This document shows positions 1 through 12,381 of a DNA stretch of 64,000 nt, one piece after another. Position 1 is the first letter of the stretch; each line of letters opens with the position of its first letter. The notes under the pieces were generated by a model. It had not been told where the DNA came from. It did no database searches and saw nothing but the letters and a program-made list of their open reading frames with translations. Source of the stretch: Desmodesmus armatus (taxonomy: Eukaryota > Chlorophyta > Chlorophyceae > Sphaeropleales > Scenedesmaceae). Where the stretch lies: positions 1 through 64,000 of the forward strand of contig VIIQ02000001.1 of assembly GCA_007449985.2 (NCBI GenBank), in the 5' to 3' direction. The translations under genes were made by a program, and so were the position numbers.

Positions 1-1436
1 ACAGGTTCTACTGCAGATGATGAGAAGGACAGTAGGGCGGGTCAACCACTGGGGCATGCACGGCAGGCACATATGCGCAATACGTATGCTTAATATTCAA
101 GTATATTATGTGGAGAACGTCGGAGCGTTGGTCCCGTTTCCGATACGTCGATATCTACGATGATCTGTTCCATGCCGTCCAGCTTGCTGGCCAGAGCCCG
201 CAATAAGTCGGATTCTCTATGTTAGAATCAAACTGAATTGCATGACGCCTTTATATGGCTGGGATCGTGACACAAAGTTTGGTGCTGTCGATGATGATCA
301 CCGTTTTGACCATCAAGTGGGCGTTGGAGATTCCTTTCGTTGAATGCCTTCAAAACATGCGTACACGCAGTATGAAGCCCTAGCTGTCACTCTACGGTAG
401 GGCAAATTAGTTGTGCAACACGGTGGTGGTAGAACCTGTGATGATTTTACATGTACTCTCTGTACACTGTACTTGCAAGATCAGTGTGTATGACGAGAAC
501 CGTTCTCTTGAGTCAGTACATCTGCTGTACACGTGTAAGGCAGGGCAAATCAACTCACTCTGCCTGTTCAAATTGACTCACCGGCTGTGACGCCCTTGGC
601 CCATCCGCCGCCTTGTCGCGGGGCTTGGCCACATTCGCAAAGTCGGCCATATGAAGCTCATGCCGAGTGCGCACGCCGTGCCTTGCCATTCCAGCCGCGC
701 AGGTCGCTGCCGCGCAGCGCTGCGTGCCCTTGAACTCCCTCACAAGCGTAGTGTGCACCTGCGAGGCATAGCAGTACAACAATCATGGGCTACTACGAAC
801 CGCAGTTGATTCATGGTGGTTTAACTGCACGAAGGTACTTCCTGGACGGCAGGCTCATGAACAAAACGGCACCAGATGTGCTGCCCGGGGCTCCCAGAGC
901 TCCCTATGGTTGTGTCAGCTGGTGCACGGGTCACCCACTGCAGTGCATACTGCAATCCTAATGTTAAACCCTCTTTCGGAAAAGTGGGGGCGTTCATATA
1001 CAGAATAACTAGGAGCGTGCTTTGTTCCTCTGTAACAGGAACCATCAGCCACAGAAAGCCACGCGCCAAGCTCCCAGCTCGTCTGTCACTGCCACTGCAG
1101 CTGCTGGCCAAGCCATACTGTAGAAAAGAGATCGGTGGGGAGACTGACGGCACACGTTGAAGAGCAAAATGCTGCACTGAGGCACACCCACAGAGCTCCT
1201 CTCGCTGAAAGAAGCCTGAGTCAGGCCCCAAGTAAGCCCCTCAGCGTGTCGTAGTCCGCACAGGCTGGAATAAACCGCTGCTGCTGCTGCTGGTTGACAG
1301 CAACGTTGCTGGTGGAGGTCCATGGCTACTGCCAGGAGCTCCTTGAGCTGCTGTCTGCCGGCATGTCGTGCATGTGGGAGGGGTTGAGGGTTAGCAGGGG
1401 GGGGGGGGGCACCGTGGCAGCTGCACTGCCTGCTGC
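1..1436. other. no gene recognised; left flank of tandem blocks
   Basis: No convincing exon, transposon terminus or RNA gene was found. There is a short CTG run near 1275-1290 and a poly-G run near 1400-1410. Short open frames on both strands have no family resemblance and no splice context. Confidence 0.5.
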
Positions 1437-1672
1437 GAGAGAGAACGATTCCCACCACACTTGCAAATAGCAGGGTGTGCCTTGCTGCTGGACAGTGGTC
1501 CTTGGCAGAAAGTTGCTGCAGGGTAATCGAGTAGACCCGGTTACCTGTAAAAGAGCGTGACCTTGGTGGTGGCAACAAACAAAAACTATTCAGCGGAACC
1601 TTTTATGGCACAAAGCATAGTGCAACAGCCCAGCGACAGACGATGTAATAGCAAACAGTGAGTGACAATCAC

Positions 1673-1687
1673 CCCGTCAGCGACGGG
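1673..1687. promoter_or_regulatory. conserved promoter palindrome, copy A
   Basis: CCCGTCAGCGACGGG forms an inverted repeat with 6-bp arms. The same element with 7-bp arms (CCCGTCG/CGACGGG) lies upstream of copies B and C. In A and B it is followed 20-30 bases later by an ATATAT stretch that may be a TATA box. Its conservation in otherwise diverged 5' DNA suggests a binding site for a dimeric factor, which is inference. Confidence 0.5.
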
Positions 1688-1936
1688 TGGCTGAGCTGAA
1701 TAACATATATTGACGTCGTTCGTGTCTCTCAAGTGTGGTTTTAACCAACACCGGTTTTAACCTTCAAAGGGTTCTCGTATCGCGCGTTGACAGCGTATTC
1801 CGAACTTCGGAAGACCCGGGAAGCCCTCAAACAAGGTTAGTGGACGAGCTTGTGGTAGCACATTGAGCATCGTCAGTATCCTGTAAGCGACGCGTAAGCT
1901 TGCTTGTTGTCGCAGGGTGGTTGGACCTCTGTGACC

Positions 1937-4072
1937 ATGGGCGCTTGTGACGACCTTGCATGGCTCGATGCGCTCAATGGCACTGGCGATTGCAATGGAG
2001 ATGTAGACGCTCTCATGGACTGGATCGCATCACCCAGCGTCTAGTGGCGTCTCACGGCCTGGGGCTCCTTTCTCAGACTTCTGGACAGCCACAACCACAC
2101 ACGCAGCAGCAGAGCAGTGCAATTGCCAAACGTTAGCGGCAGCAAGCCAGCACCAGCCATCTCTGGTGCAGCACAGCAGAAATGCAATCCTCAGTTGGAG
2201 CCTGATACCCCATGGCCCTTCCCAGCAATTCCCACACCAGCACCAAACACCATCGACGCAGTTGATTGTGTGGTGAGCGCGCAGCAAGACTGGCTGCGCC
2301 CTGCGGGCGGCATGGAGCGGCAGCTGACCTGCTGTTCAGCCCTGGGTCCTCCCTGTCATTCCCCATACCAGCAGTGACAGCAGCACCTGCAGGACTGTCC
2401 TGCACCCCACCGCAGCACCCTCAGCACAGGCAGCAGGTGCAGCGCTAGGCCCATACCCTACAATGCTGCAGGCCCCGCCGAGCCTATCAGCAGCGTACCT
2501 GTTTGGAACCCCAGCATGCAGCACGTCAGTTCAGCAGTCCTGCAATTGGCACCACGTGCGCAACGCCCTTTGGTTGCTCCGCAGTCCAGCAACCATGGCT
2601 CGATCCCTCCTGGACACACACTGCGCCAGCAGTTGCAGCGCCATATGGATTCAGCACAGGCATGTACGCAGGCATAAACACACCTCCCTACCCATCCAGC
2701 CGCAGCGTGGCGCCCTTCGGTGCCTGTGCGCAAGGGTGCGGTCTCCTGCCCTTCCAGGCCCTGCATGCATGCAGCTGCTCCTGGCATGGGGAACTGCCCT
2801 CCTGTGGGCCTGTCCTGCACCTGCATGCAGAGCCAGTACGCCATCGGCGGCCAGACCTGGCAGGATCAGAGCAGCGCCTGCAGCAGCGGTTTCACCCAGG
2901 CCCATGCAGCTTCCGTCAGCCAGCAGTAGCCCACTGCTCACCTCATCACCCCAGAATGCAGGCACTGCTGGTGCAGAGGTGCAGGAGCAGAGTCTGTTGC
3001 AGCCGTCTGGCTGCTGCTGCTCTTGTGGAGGAGCACCTCGCGCGCAGTGCAACCCTCGGGCGCTCTGGCAGCGGCAGCTGCCTGACTGCTGCTGGCGCTC
3101 TCCAGAACCTACCATTGGCACCAGCCCCGCCCGCAGCAGCAGCAGGCAGGACAGCAGGACCCACGGGCGCCAAGCCAAGCCCATCCAAGGGCTCAGCACA
3201 GGCTGCTGGCAAGCGCTCAGCACAGATGAAGCCTCCTGCACCACGGCTGGTCAAGCCACCCACCAAGGTGGTTGCCAAGGCAGGCCACTCCGAGCTGAGT
3301 GGCGGTGGTGAAGTGGACGACAGGCTGCAGGCGCTAGCGAGCGCGGAGGGAGACGCCAAGGTGAGAGCTTGTCACCTGCATTGGCAGTGCAGGACGTCCC
3401 ATTGCGTTGGTCTTGGGTCATTTAGCTTGGTTACTAACCACTCAATAGTCAGACACCGTATGAAACGTATTTGAAACCATCTTTGCCAAGACTAGACCAG
3501 CTAGCAGCCAGCATGTATCAGGCCGCATGTGGTGCGGTACCAACACCCTGTATGATGCGCCATCATGGCGCACTGGCGATCGGCAGTTGCTCAGGTGGTG
3601 CACCATCATGTTGATGGCGTCAAGCAAACGACTTAGTCGCTGTAGCGGCTACAAGAATGCATTCATATTTGCCCGATTCAACAAAGATGTGCCCACTGGG
3701 CTCTTCGGTGTTGCATGGAAGGGTTCAGCAATGATGATCTCATGAGATCAAGGGCTCCAAACCCTTGCGGGCAAGCTTTGCACACGGTGTGCTGACTTGC
3801 TCCTGCTGCCTGTGCTGCACCGCTGTCTGAAACAGATGGAGCAGCTGTCCAGCAGCAAGTCTTCCCTGCAAGCCACCATGCAGAACCTGCAGGACTCCAA
3901 TGCACAGCTGCGCACCAAGCTCAGCACACTGCGTGGCATGGTAAGCACCATGGCTGCCGACAACCACCAGCTGCAGGCAGACAACAGTGAGCTGAGGGAG
4001 CAGGTGCAGGCAGTGGTGAGGCACCTGCAGCAGAAGGGCATCCCTATGCCTGACCTGAGCTACCAGGTCTAG
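1937..4072 (+). pseudogene. zipper-protein paralogue, copy A (frameshifted)
   Basis: This is the paralogue of the genes at 9621 and 18195. By homology exon 1 is 1937-3360 (donor AAG|GTGAGA) and exon 2 is 3836-4072. The start context and acidic N-terminus (CDDLAWLDAL, then DALMDWIASP) are kept. Relative to copy B, 2 bp are missing near 2030-2034, which brings TAG into frame at 2041-2043. Further frame changes are visible near 2310, 2450 and 2750-2950, where the matching protein text moves between frames. Exon 2 is undamaged and still encodes the whole leucine zipper. The copy is most likely a pseudogene. Sequencing errors could mimic one lesion but hardly all of them. Confidence 0.8.
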
Positions 4073-7000
4073 GGCTCTCAACAGCACAGTGTCTAATGCT
4101 TTGCATGATGGTGGGTTGTCCCTCACGTGGGGCTGCTTTCTCGGCCTTTCTTGTCTCCGAGGTTTGGATATGTGCAGGCAAGCCTGCGACAGTGTCGCAT
4201 GTCAGTGGCACTGAGTGCTGTTTGTGGAGTAAAGTTATTCGCCTTCAGGGCTTGCTATTGCTTGGCGCCAACAGTCTGACCAACCTGGAGTTGAAACATG
4301 TGTGTGTGCATGTGTGTCTCGGTCACAGTGCTAACCTGTTGTCACAAGTAGCGGCTACTACTGCAGCAGGTGTGTGTCCTCAGACTGAATGAACTCGTCT
4401 GAACCATGGGCCACAAGATGGCTAGTAAAACGAGCAGCACTGGCTCTTCGGTTTGTCACTGTGTACAGGGTAGCCCAACCCTTGCCACCAGGCATGAAGT
4501 GCATCTGGCACACTGCCAGTCCTTGCGGCAAATCCTCAGCCTAGTAGGGGATGCGCGACTCATCCCCTGCAGGATGTCCTGTGGCTGCTGGCCAGTCCGA
4601 CTGGCGGATGATCGGATCATCATGCGTGTCACAGGCCCAGCATGTGACTGGCACGGCCGGCAGTCAGCTGTCATTTGTACGGTCATCACGAACCACTGGC
4701 AGTGCACAACTACTGCTTGGTGTGGTTGTTGGTACAATGATGAACGTGGATTTGGGATGAACAGGTTGCAACGGTCAACCACTGTTGGCAGCTGGATTGG
4801 CAGTGTGGGTTGTTTGATTCATCAACGGCTGCACTGTCGCTACTGTTGCATTGGGCCATAATCAGATTGAGGGGTGGCATTTTCATTCATATTGTGTTGA
4901 CTTTTTCATTATCACCAGGGGCCATGTCAAGTGGCTAGCACTGCTGGGTGCCAGCGCCGGCATAAGCTGCCGAGCTCAGCTTCATGGCATTTGCAAGGCT
5001 TTCAAAGGCATGTAAAAAGCCATTCAACGGGCTTGCAATTGCGGCACAGTATCTGCTAGGTGGCATGACATGGAGCAATATACCCATGAGCTGTCTTGAA
5101 CATGTGGCTGTTGTGGAGTGTGTCTATGGAGAGTATCTGCTGCTGTTGACCCCATATAACGCATACACGAGCAGCTTTGAACTTGTCACGTAGTGCCAAT
5201 ACGGGTCGGACTGCCTCTCTTTTGTGGCTCATCCACAGTGGCATGTTTGCAGTGGCACATGGAGATCGTTCCCAGAACGAGTTGTGCACGAGTTCCAGCA
5301 ACCCATGCTTTATTGTGTGCACCCACCAGGCTGACATGTACTGCGGGGCGCATGCGGTGGTGCGTTTGGGTTTGCCAACTACCCCAAATGCCACTGTTTT
5401 GTGCTGTGCCAGCTGCAGCAGTGCCGTGGGAATGCACTGGGGCCTGTGAATGCACTGATGCGTGGGAATGCACAGAGTGCATGTAGCCTCCAACTTGGAG
5501 GCTTGAAGTCTTCCATTCCTTGTTTCTGTTCAGGTGAATACGCGGTAGGCTGTGTTGTCCATGCGGCCTTTTGTTGTTGTGAGGGTGTCTGAATCAGTCT
5601 GGCCGGCGCAGTCTGGGCGCAGGATCTGTCATGTTGCACACTGTGTGTGGCAGCATGACTCAGAGCTGCTTAGCAGGCTTTGCTGCACAGGTCAAGCTCA
5701 GGCTGGCCACGTTCTACTTTACCTATGGCTGGTGTCATTACCAATGACTGACGTCATAACGACTACTACTACTTCTACTACTTTACTGCGTCAGGGCCTG
5801 ATCTCCCTTTCAGGAGCCAACCAAGGCTTGTCATCAATGACTGATCGCTGCTATAGCGTTCAACCTACTGCTACCTACTTGTCCACACTCTATTGCTTTG
5901 CCAGTCTCGTGGTTTCTTTTTCTCATTGCATGTGCTGCATTGCACCGCAGGTTCCTGGGCTTGAGTGTTTTTTGTCACGTCGTGGTGTTCCCACTGGGCA
6001 GGCAGGCCTGCAATATGCTGTTGTGCTTGCATGGGCCCCATGTCCTCGGAGGACTCAGTGAGCAGCATGCCATGCGTGCAGTTGCAACTGGTTCACTTTG
6101 TTTTTTACCCAACATGTATCTGCACCTGAGGCGCAGTCTGGGGCCTGCATGATCAATGACTGCAAAGAAGAGATTTGTGCAACTTTTGCCTTGCAAGACA
6201 TGCACTGCTTTATTAGTGTGGTATGTATATTCAATGTGGTATTGTCTACTCAATGCACCAGAGGCTTTGTCGTGTTGTAAAGGATGTGCCACATCCCTGG
6301 CAGTGGCCTCCTTTTGCCACAAACACCCGGGGCTTGCAGTAGCTGGCAGCCAGTTGCAGAGTTCATGCATGATGGTTGTGGTGACTGTTGCTTGTGATGT
6401 GACAGAGAATCATACAGTTGTAGTGCAGGGGTCACTGCACAGTGTGGGTATGCTCCCAGCTAGGTAGTGGAACGGATGTGCCGCCCAAAATGGCGTGCGT
6501 CGTCCAACACAACTCAGCAACAATCCCCGCACCACAAGAAGTGAACGTGCAACAGAGGGGTGGGCCCCTCACTTTTCTAACGCATGATGCGGCTGCGCTT
6601 TGGTATTTTTACCAAATTGGCTGTGCTGTGGCTGTGCTGTGGCCCAAGGCTTCTGCCTTCTCACCATGGGCTTTCTTGCTTCTTGTGGAATCTTGGGCTT
6701 GCTGCAGGTTGGTGGCTTCTTCTTAATGTTGCATGTTTTTGTCGTTGTTGAGTGCTGATGCTGAAGCCAGCCCTTCATTCTTGACATCATGATGATCAGC
6801 ATTCTTTCTCTGAGCCACCGTGCTCACCAAAACTGAGGCATTGGGCCACAACTGAGTTCTGCAGCACATGTGTCCGATGTCTGTTCAACAGACAAACTCA
6901 GTTTGCCTGCTATGCAACAGTTTTCAGGCCGACCTGCCTGCCATCTGAGGCCAGTTATGCGTCAGCCCAGCCTGAGCACATATTAGATTGTTTGTGCAGT

Positions 7001-9137
7001 ACTGCACAAGCGTCATTTGGTTGCTCAGCTGTGTTGAGTCCTGCCTGCATGCACGAATGATGCCTGAGGTGTTGCCGCCACCTTCCTGTCACTCTGCGCT
7101 GATCGCTGGTCCTGACAGGAAACCTGCTAGCAGCTGGGTTGCTGCACCGTGCAGTAGAGACACGTTCTGTCTTCACAACACATGAAAGCCTCGGAGTCTG
7201 TGGCTGGTGCTAATGGTGCACCTTGCAAGCCGTAGCCTAAGTGCAGTGCAGGCAATGTGGCAGTGTGTGCCACACATGTCGGCGACATTTGGCATCATGT
7301 TGCAGGCCTGTTTTTGAAGCCTGCCAGCTGCTCTGTTTATGTTGTGTGTCCTTGGACAAGTCCCCCGTTCCCTTGAGGCTCCACAACAACATTTCAGGCC
7401 GGTGGCTACTAGCTTAGTAAGAGTCGTGTGCACGGTCACCCTATCATAGGTTTCTGCACTCAATGCTCCCATGCGGATGAATGGCAGCTGACCTTTCCAA
7501 GCTTGCCTCAATCCAAGTTTCTGCCAGAGCGTTCACCTGTGCCACATCCTGAGGTAGTGATGTCAAGCAGACATCCTGTCATGCATGTTCATGCTGAGGG
7601 CATCATGATGTGGCCTGCTGCATAGTGGCTCGCAGTGCAAACTCTTGTGCCACTGGCATTGGTTGCTGGCCCAGTGTGGTGCATGCTGACATGCATGTGT
7701 GGAGATGGCTTTGGCGTCATGGTTGGCTTGCTTGTGCGACTGTTGATGTGCGGCCCCTACAGGGACTTCAGAGGGCCTGTTGGGTATCAGTTCTTGACTA
7801 GCAGCGTTACTGAGCCGCAGTAACGCTGCCAGTCAAAAAGTTCATGTTGTTGCTCATAAGTCATGAACACAGAGCTCATGTCTGGTCGATGACCAGAGGC
7901 GTCTGGCAGACAATGCTCAGTACACTTGCTGTACACTGGCAGTGCGCTGGAGGGGAGCACAGCTTGTTCACTTGCATGCTCATATGCGCGCACTGAAGAG
8001 GCAGGTTCGCGCCCACTGCTGCTCATGTCATCATGCATACATGTCCATGCTGAGCCAGCGGCCCAGATCATGAGCATGGGAGTCTGATTGCAACAGCTGT
8101 ACTGCAGTTAGTCCCAAACCAAGAACATGATGTTGCACAGTGCTTTACGTTTTCACTTCCAATTAGCCGCACAGTGGATTGCCGCATGCCATGAGGGCCT
8201 CGTTCATGACTGATCAGGATGGTTCTGATGGTTGCCAGGTAATGTGCATGAGTTGATGACTACTTGCACGACTGGGTTGCGGCAATGTCAGGTGTGTCAT
8301 TGTGCAGTCCGCTGTTGCTGGCATCGCCCTGCTGTCTGATTGCTTCAGGCTCGTAGCTTGTTGCTGCTCCCAGGGCTCAGTTGAGTTGATTTGCAGATTG
8401 TAGTTGGCAATATAACATGAACTGCCGCATGCTGTCACCCAGTCCAGTACTGCCAGCCACTACCCGTGTCCTTGTGCAGAAGTGGTCAGGTACCTAGGTG
8501 GCCAAGCAACACACCACCAACACTATGAACCACTTCACTGATCCGTCATCTTCTCAGTATGTCTCACACAAAACTTGACTCAGTATGTTTCACACAGTCG
8601 TCGCAGACATGCGAGCAGCCCAGCATCTGTTGTGTGTCACTGACACACATGATGTGCAAGGAAACAGTGCAGTCTCCCATTGCCTGATAACCATTGCCTG
8701 ATAACCAAACAACACACAACCATCGTGGCAGCAGCTTAGTGACTTCATTGACAACCGCTGCCAGGAGAGCTGGGGCACTCTGACGGGTTTAGGCCTTGGC
8801 ATGCAATCAGAGCTCTGCAGTCTGCCTTCTGCCACACAGGATGCACCCTGACCCCATTCAAACACCCTTTTGAAGCCGCCACAGGGCAGACGTTGACATG
8901 ATGCACACCCAAGTGGGCAGGCCTGCTGCTGCCCTCATCCACACAAGCTGTCCGCAAATGTCACAGATTATACCCGGAGGCTCAGGCGCACTGGAAGGCT
9001 GGATATTGCAGGCCCAGTGGATGTACGTATACGCTGTCATCCTTGCGGCAGCTGACGCCATAATATGCTATGATAGCAGGTACAGCTACACTGTTGCTAC
9101 CATCCGGTGCTATCGGAGGGCCGGTGGCCTGCAGTAA
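4073..9137. other. long non-coding tail of block A
   Basis: About 5 kb without a recognisable gene. It is made of modules that recur downstream of the gene in blocks B and C. One module around 6060-6450 matches 14440-14720, 23280-23570 and 24090-24290. Another around 6930-7440 matches 15120-15560, 23740-23990 and 24640-25030. No frame is conserved between the copies, so they look like non-coding or long-dead sequence. Confidence 0.55.
7794..7836. repeat. short perfect-type hairpin
   Basis: Arms of 19 bases (TTGACTAGCAGCGTTACTG and its complement with one mismatch) flank a 5-base loop. No transposon context is visible around it. Confidence 0.6.
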
Positions 9138-9372
9138 GCATTCCCAATGCACTTGCAACTAGCAATGCGTGCTTTGCTGCTGGCAGAGGTTCTTGGGAGG
9201 AAGTGGCTGCAGGGCCTAACAGAGCAGCTAAATTGAGACATGATTACATAGCTTACCTCGGTGGCTGCAACACCTAAACTTCATAAAAGAACCTCCCACA
9301 ACCTTTTATAGACAATGCATAGTATATCGGCCCAGCGACAGCGCATTTGCAATAGCGAACAGTGAATGACAA

Positions 9373-9389
9373 ACCCGTCGGCGACGGGT
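9373..9389. promoter_or_regulatory. conserved promoter palindrome, copy B
   Basis: ACCCGTCGGCGACGGGT is an 8-bp-arm inverted repeat around a single central base. It lies about 230 bases upstream of the ATG at 9621 and about 15 bases upstream of a CATATAT stretch. It matches copy C exactly and copy A nearly so. Confidence 0.55.
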
Positions 9390-9620
9390 GAAGGGTCTGA
9401 TTCACATATATCGACGACTTGTGGTTTCATTCATTCAATTCTGGTTCAAAATTCTCAGACGGGTTTTCGCATAGCGCATTGGCAGCGTTTTTTCCGAAGA
9501 CCGTGAAGGCCTCAAGCAAGGTTTGTAAACGGCTTGTGCTAGCGCGTCGAGCATCTTCAGTACTCTTTAGTGACGCTTAGTCTTGCTTGTTGTCGCAGGT
9601 TGCTGGCGCTGTCTGTGGCC

Positions 9621-11616
9621 ATGGTCGCTTGTGACGACCTTGCATGGCTCGCTGCGCTCGATGGCACTAGCGATGCTGGGGGCGATGTAGACACTTTGAT
9701 GGACTGGATCACATCACCCACAGCATCCAGTGGTGTCTCACGGCCTGGAGCGCCTTTCTCAGACTTCTGGACAGCCACAACCACACAAGCAGCAGCATGG
9801 CAGTGCAGTAGCCCAACGCTAGCGGCAGCAAGCCAGCACCAGTCATCCCCAGCAGCAGCACAGCAGAAAGGCGAGCTTCAGTTTGTGCCTGATACCCCAT
9901 GGCCCTTCCCAGCAAACCCAATGCCAGCAGACACCTTTGGCCCAGTTGATTGTGTGGTGAGCGTGCAGCAGGACTGCCTGCGCCCTGCGGGCGCGCAAGG
10001 AGCAGCAGCTGACCTGCTTTTCAGTCCTGGCCCTTCCCTGCCCTTCTCTTCCCCAACAGCAACAGCAGGACCTGCAGGACTGTCCTACATGTACACCCCA
10101 CAGGCAGCACCCTCAGCACAGGCAGCAGGCGCAGCGCCCGGCCCATACCTCACCATGTTGCAGGGACCGTCAAGCCTACCAGCAGCAGTGCCTGTTTGGA
10201 ACCCCAGCATGCAGCCGCTGCATGGCATGCAGTTCAGCAGCCCTGCGGCCTGCGCTAGCGCAACGCCCTTTGGTGCTACAGCCGTACAGCAGCCATGGCT
10301 AGCTGCCGCCTGGACACAGACTCCACCAGCAGTTGCAGCGCCATATGGATCCAGCACAGGCATGTATGCAGGCATGCACACACCTCCCCACCCTGCCAGC
10401 TGCAGCATGGCGCCCTTTGGTGCCTTTGCGCCAGGGTGCGGTCAGCTGCCCCGCGCGAACCCCTGCATGCCTGCAGCTGCCCCTGGCATGGGTTACTGCT
10501 GTCCCATGGGCCTGTCCTGCAACTGCATGCAGAGCCAGTATCCTACTGGCGGCCAAGCCTGGCAGGATCAGAGCAGCGTGGCTGCTGCTGCTCTTGTGGA
10601 GGAGCACCTCACGCGCGCAGCAACCCTGGGGCGCTCTGGCAGTGGCAGCTGCTTGACTGCTGCTGGCGCTGGCGGTGTTCCCGCCCCACCCTGTGGGGCG
10701 CGTGGTGAGTGGGGTGGGGTGGCGGCCGCACTAGCCCCGACAGCAGCAGCACCAGGCAGGACAGCAGGCCCCAAGGGCACTAAGGCAACCCCCCTGCCAG
10801 TGGCCTCATCAGGGCCGCTTGGCGCACATGCTGGCACCAAGGGCTCAGCACAGGCTGCTGGCAAGGGCTCAGCACAGGCTGCTGCCAAGATCCCAGCGCA
10901 GGCTGCTGCCAAGGGCTCGGCACAGGCTAGCCGGGCTGCTGCCAAGCGCTCAGCACAGATGAAGCCTCCTGCGCCACGGCTGGTCAAGCCACCCACCAAG
11001 GTGGCTGCCAAGGCAGGCCGCTCAACTGGTGGTGGTGGTGGTGTGGATGAGAGGTTGCAGGCGCTCGCGTGCGTGGAGGGAGAAGCCAAGGTGAGAGCTT
11101 TGCAGTTGCGTTGGCATGCAGGACGCCCCAGTGTGTTGGCCAGGCAGACCGTCTGCCTGATCGTCTCAGACCATGTCAGTTCCGTGGCCATGTTGGTTGG
11201 TTATCAACCACTCATAGTCACACACTGCGTGCAGTTGACCAGATATATTTGCCAAGACTAGGCCAGCTTGCAGCGCCTGGCCCATGTGGTGTAGTACTAA
11301 ACCTCTGTATGGTGCCCCACTGGCGCAGGCAACTGTGACAGTTGCCCATGTGGTGAACCATCATGAATTGTACCATCATGATGGTGGCGTCCAGCAAACG
11401 ACTTGCCACAAGTATGCAATCATGTTGGCCAAATGCAACATTGATGTGCCCACCTCTTGAGTGTTGCACAGAGGGGTTCAGCAGGAACATTCTCACTGAG
11501 CGTTCCATACCCTTGTGCAGAGCCTTGCACACAGTCTCACACCAGCCTGACTTACTCCTGCTGCCTGTGCTGCGCTGCTGTCTGAACAGATGCAGCAGCT
11601 GTCCAATAATCCATAA
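9621..11616 (+). CDS. zipper-protein paralogue, copy B (zipper cut off by insertion)
   Basis: Exon 1 is 9621-11090 (490 codons, intact). Intron 11091-11589 joins exon 2 at 11590 in phase 0. The ATG follows a likely 5'-UTR intron acceptor (TTGTCGCAG) about 20 bases upstream. The protein starts with an acidic-hydrophobic patch (CDDLAWLAAL, then DTLMDWI), resembling an activation domain. A long Ala/Pro/Ser/Met/Gln-rich region follows, then a Lys/Ala-rich repeat (KGSAQAA units) and a basic stretch (MKPPAPRLVKPP). In exon 2, after eight codons, a 66-bp insertion at 11608-11673 brings TAA at 11614-11616. Beyond it the zipper frame resumes at 11674-11886. The product should therefore be about 498 aa without its zipper, unless the stop is read through or spliced around. 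Confidence 0.7.
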
Positions 11617-11673
11617 TGGTGGGCAATGCCATTGTTGTTTGGCGAAAATGTCCATGTAACATACTCCCCCAAT
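11608..11673 (+). mobile_element. 66-bp LINE 3'-end scrap inserted in zipper exon
   Basis: Compared with copies A and C, 66 extra bases sit between the fifth and seventh codons of the ancestral exon, bounded by AAT on both sides as a possible 3-bp duplication. The inserted text closely matches the complement of 12378-12440, the 3' end of the LINE at 12382-13388. Shared words include CAATGGCATTG and ATGTTACA. The insertion is a multiple of three but contains one in-frame TAA. Confidence 0.75.
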
Positions 11674-12381
11674 ACCAGGTCTTCCCTGCAAGCCACCATG
11701 CACAACCTGCAGGACACCAACACCCAGCTGCGCGCCAAGCTCAGCACACTGCGTGGCATGGTGAGCACCATGGCTGCCGACAACCACCAGCTGCAGGCAG
11801 CCAACAGTGGGCTGAGGGAGCAGGTGCAGGCAGTGGTGAGGCACCTGCAGCAGAAGGGCATCCCTGTGCCTGACCTGAAATACTAGGCCGCCTAGGCTAG
11901 GGTGCTCAAAGGGACAGTGTCTAATGCATTGCATGGTGGTGGGTCGTCCCTTGCATGGGCTGTTTGATCTCTGCATTTCTGGTCCTGAGATTTTGACATC
12001 AGCAGGCCAGATGCGCTGCTGTTTGTGGAGTACGCATTTGCCTTGTCGCGCTTGCTATCACCGCCTGACGTTCAAGCGCGACGGTGTCTGGCAGATAGCT
12101 TGACCAAACATATGTCTGTGCGTGTGTGTCGCGGTTTGCAGCGCCAACCTGTTATTGCTGCTGCTGCAGTGGGTGCTTGTCCTCAGGCTGAATGAACTGG
12201 TCTGATGAACACCACAAGGGAGCTTGAAAAGCGAGCACCTATGGCTCGTCAGTTTGTCACTGTGTACGGGATGGTTCAGCATTTGCCACCAGGCATGCCC
12301 TGCATGATGTTTTGTGGCTGCATGCATATATGATGCGCACATCAGCAGCTTTGAGCTGAGCGCCTCCTTCGTAGTGTATTG

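Larger units (their letters stand above)
1448..9137. repeat. tandem paralogous block A
   Basis: This is the first of three blocks. Similarity to block B begins around 1448 (matching about 9138) and runs through the promoter and both exons of the zipper-protein gene. It then continues as shorter related modules in the same order: about 4100-4400, 4440-4800, 5080-5200, 6060-6450 and 6930-7440. The counterparts lie in blocks B and C. The exact right edge is uncertain because the last 500 bases have no obvious match in block B. Confidence 0.7.

Noticed and set aside
3527..3745. Basic peptide (SSKRLSRCSGYKNAF) as the missing bZIP basic region
   Set aside because: It lies in the intron, is not conserved in copies B and C, and has no matching splice sites.
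10568..11191. Antisense open frame of 207 codons opposite copy B
   Set aside because: It mirrors the biased codon use of the sense gene and has no homologue-like features.
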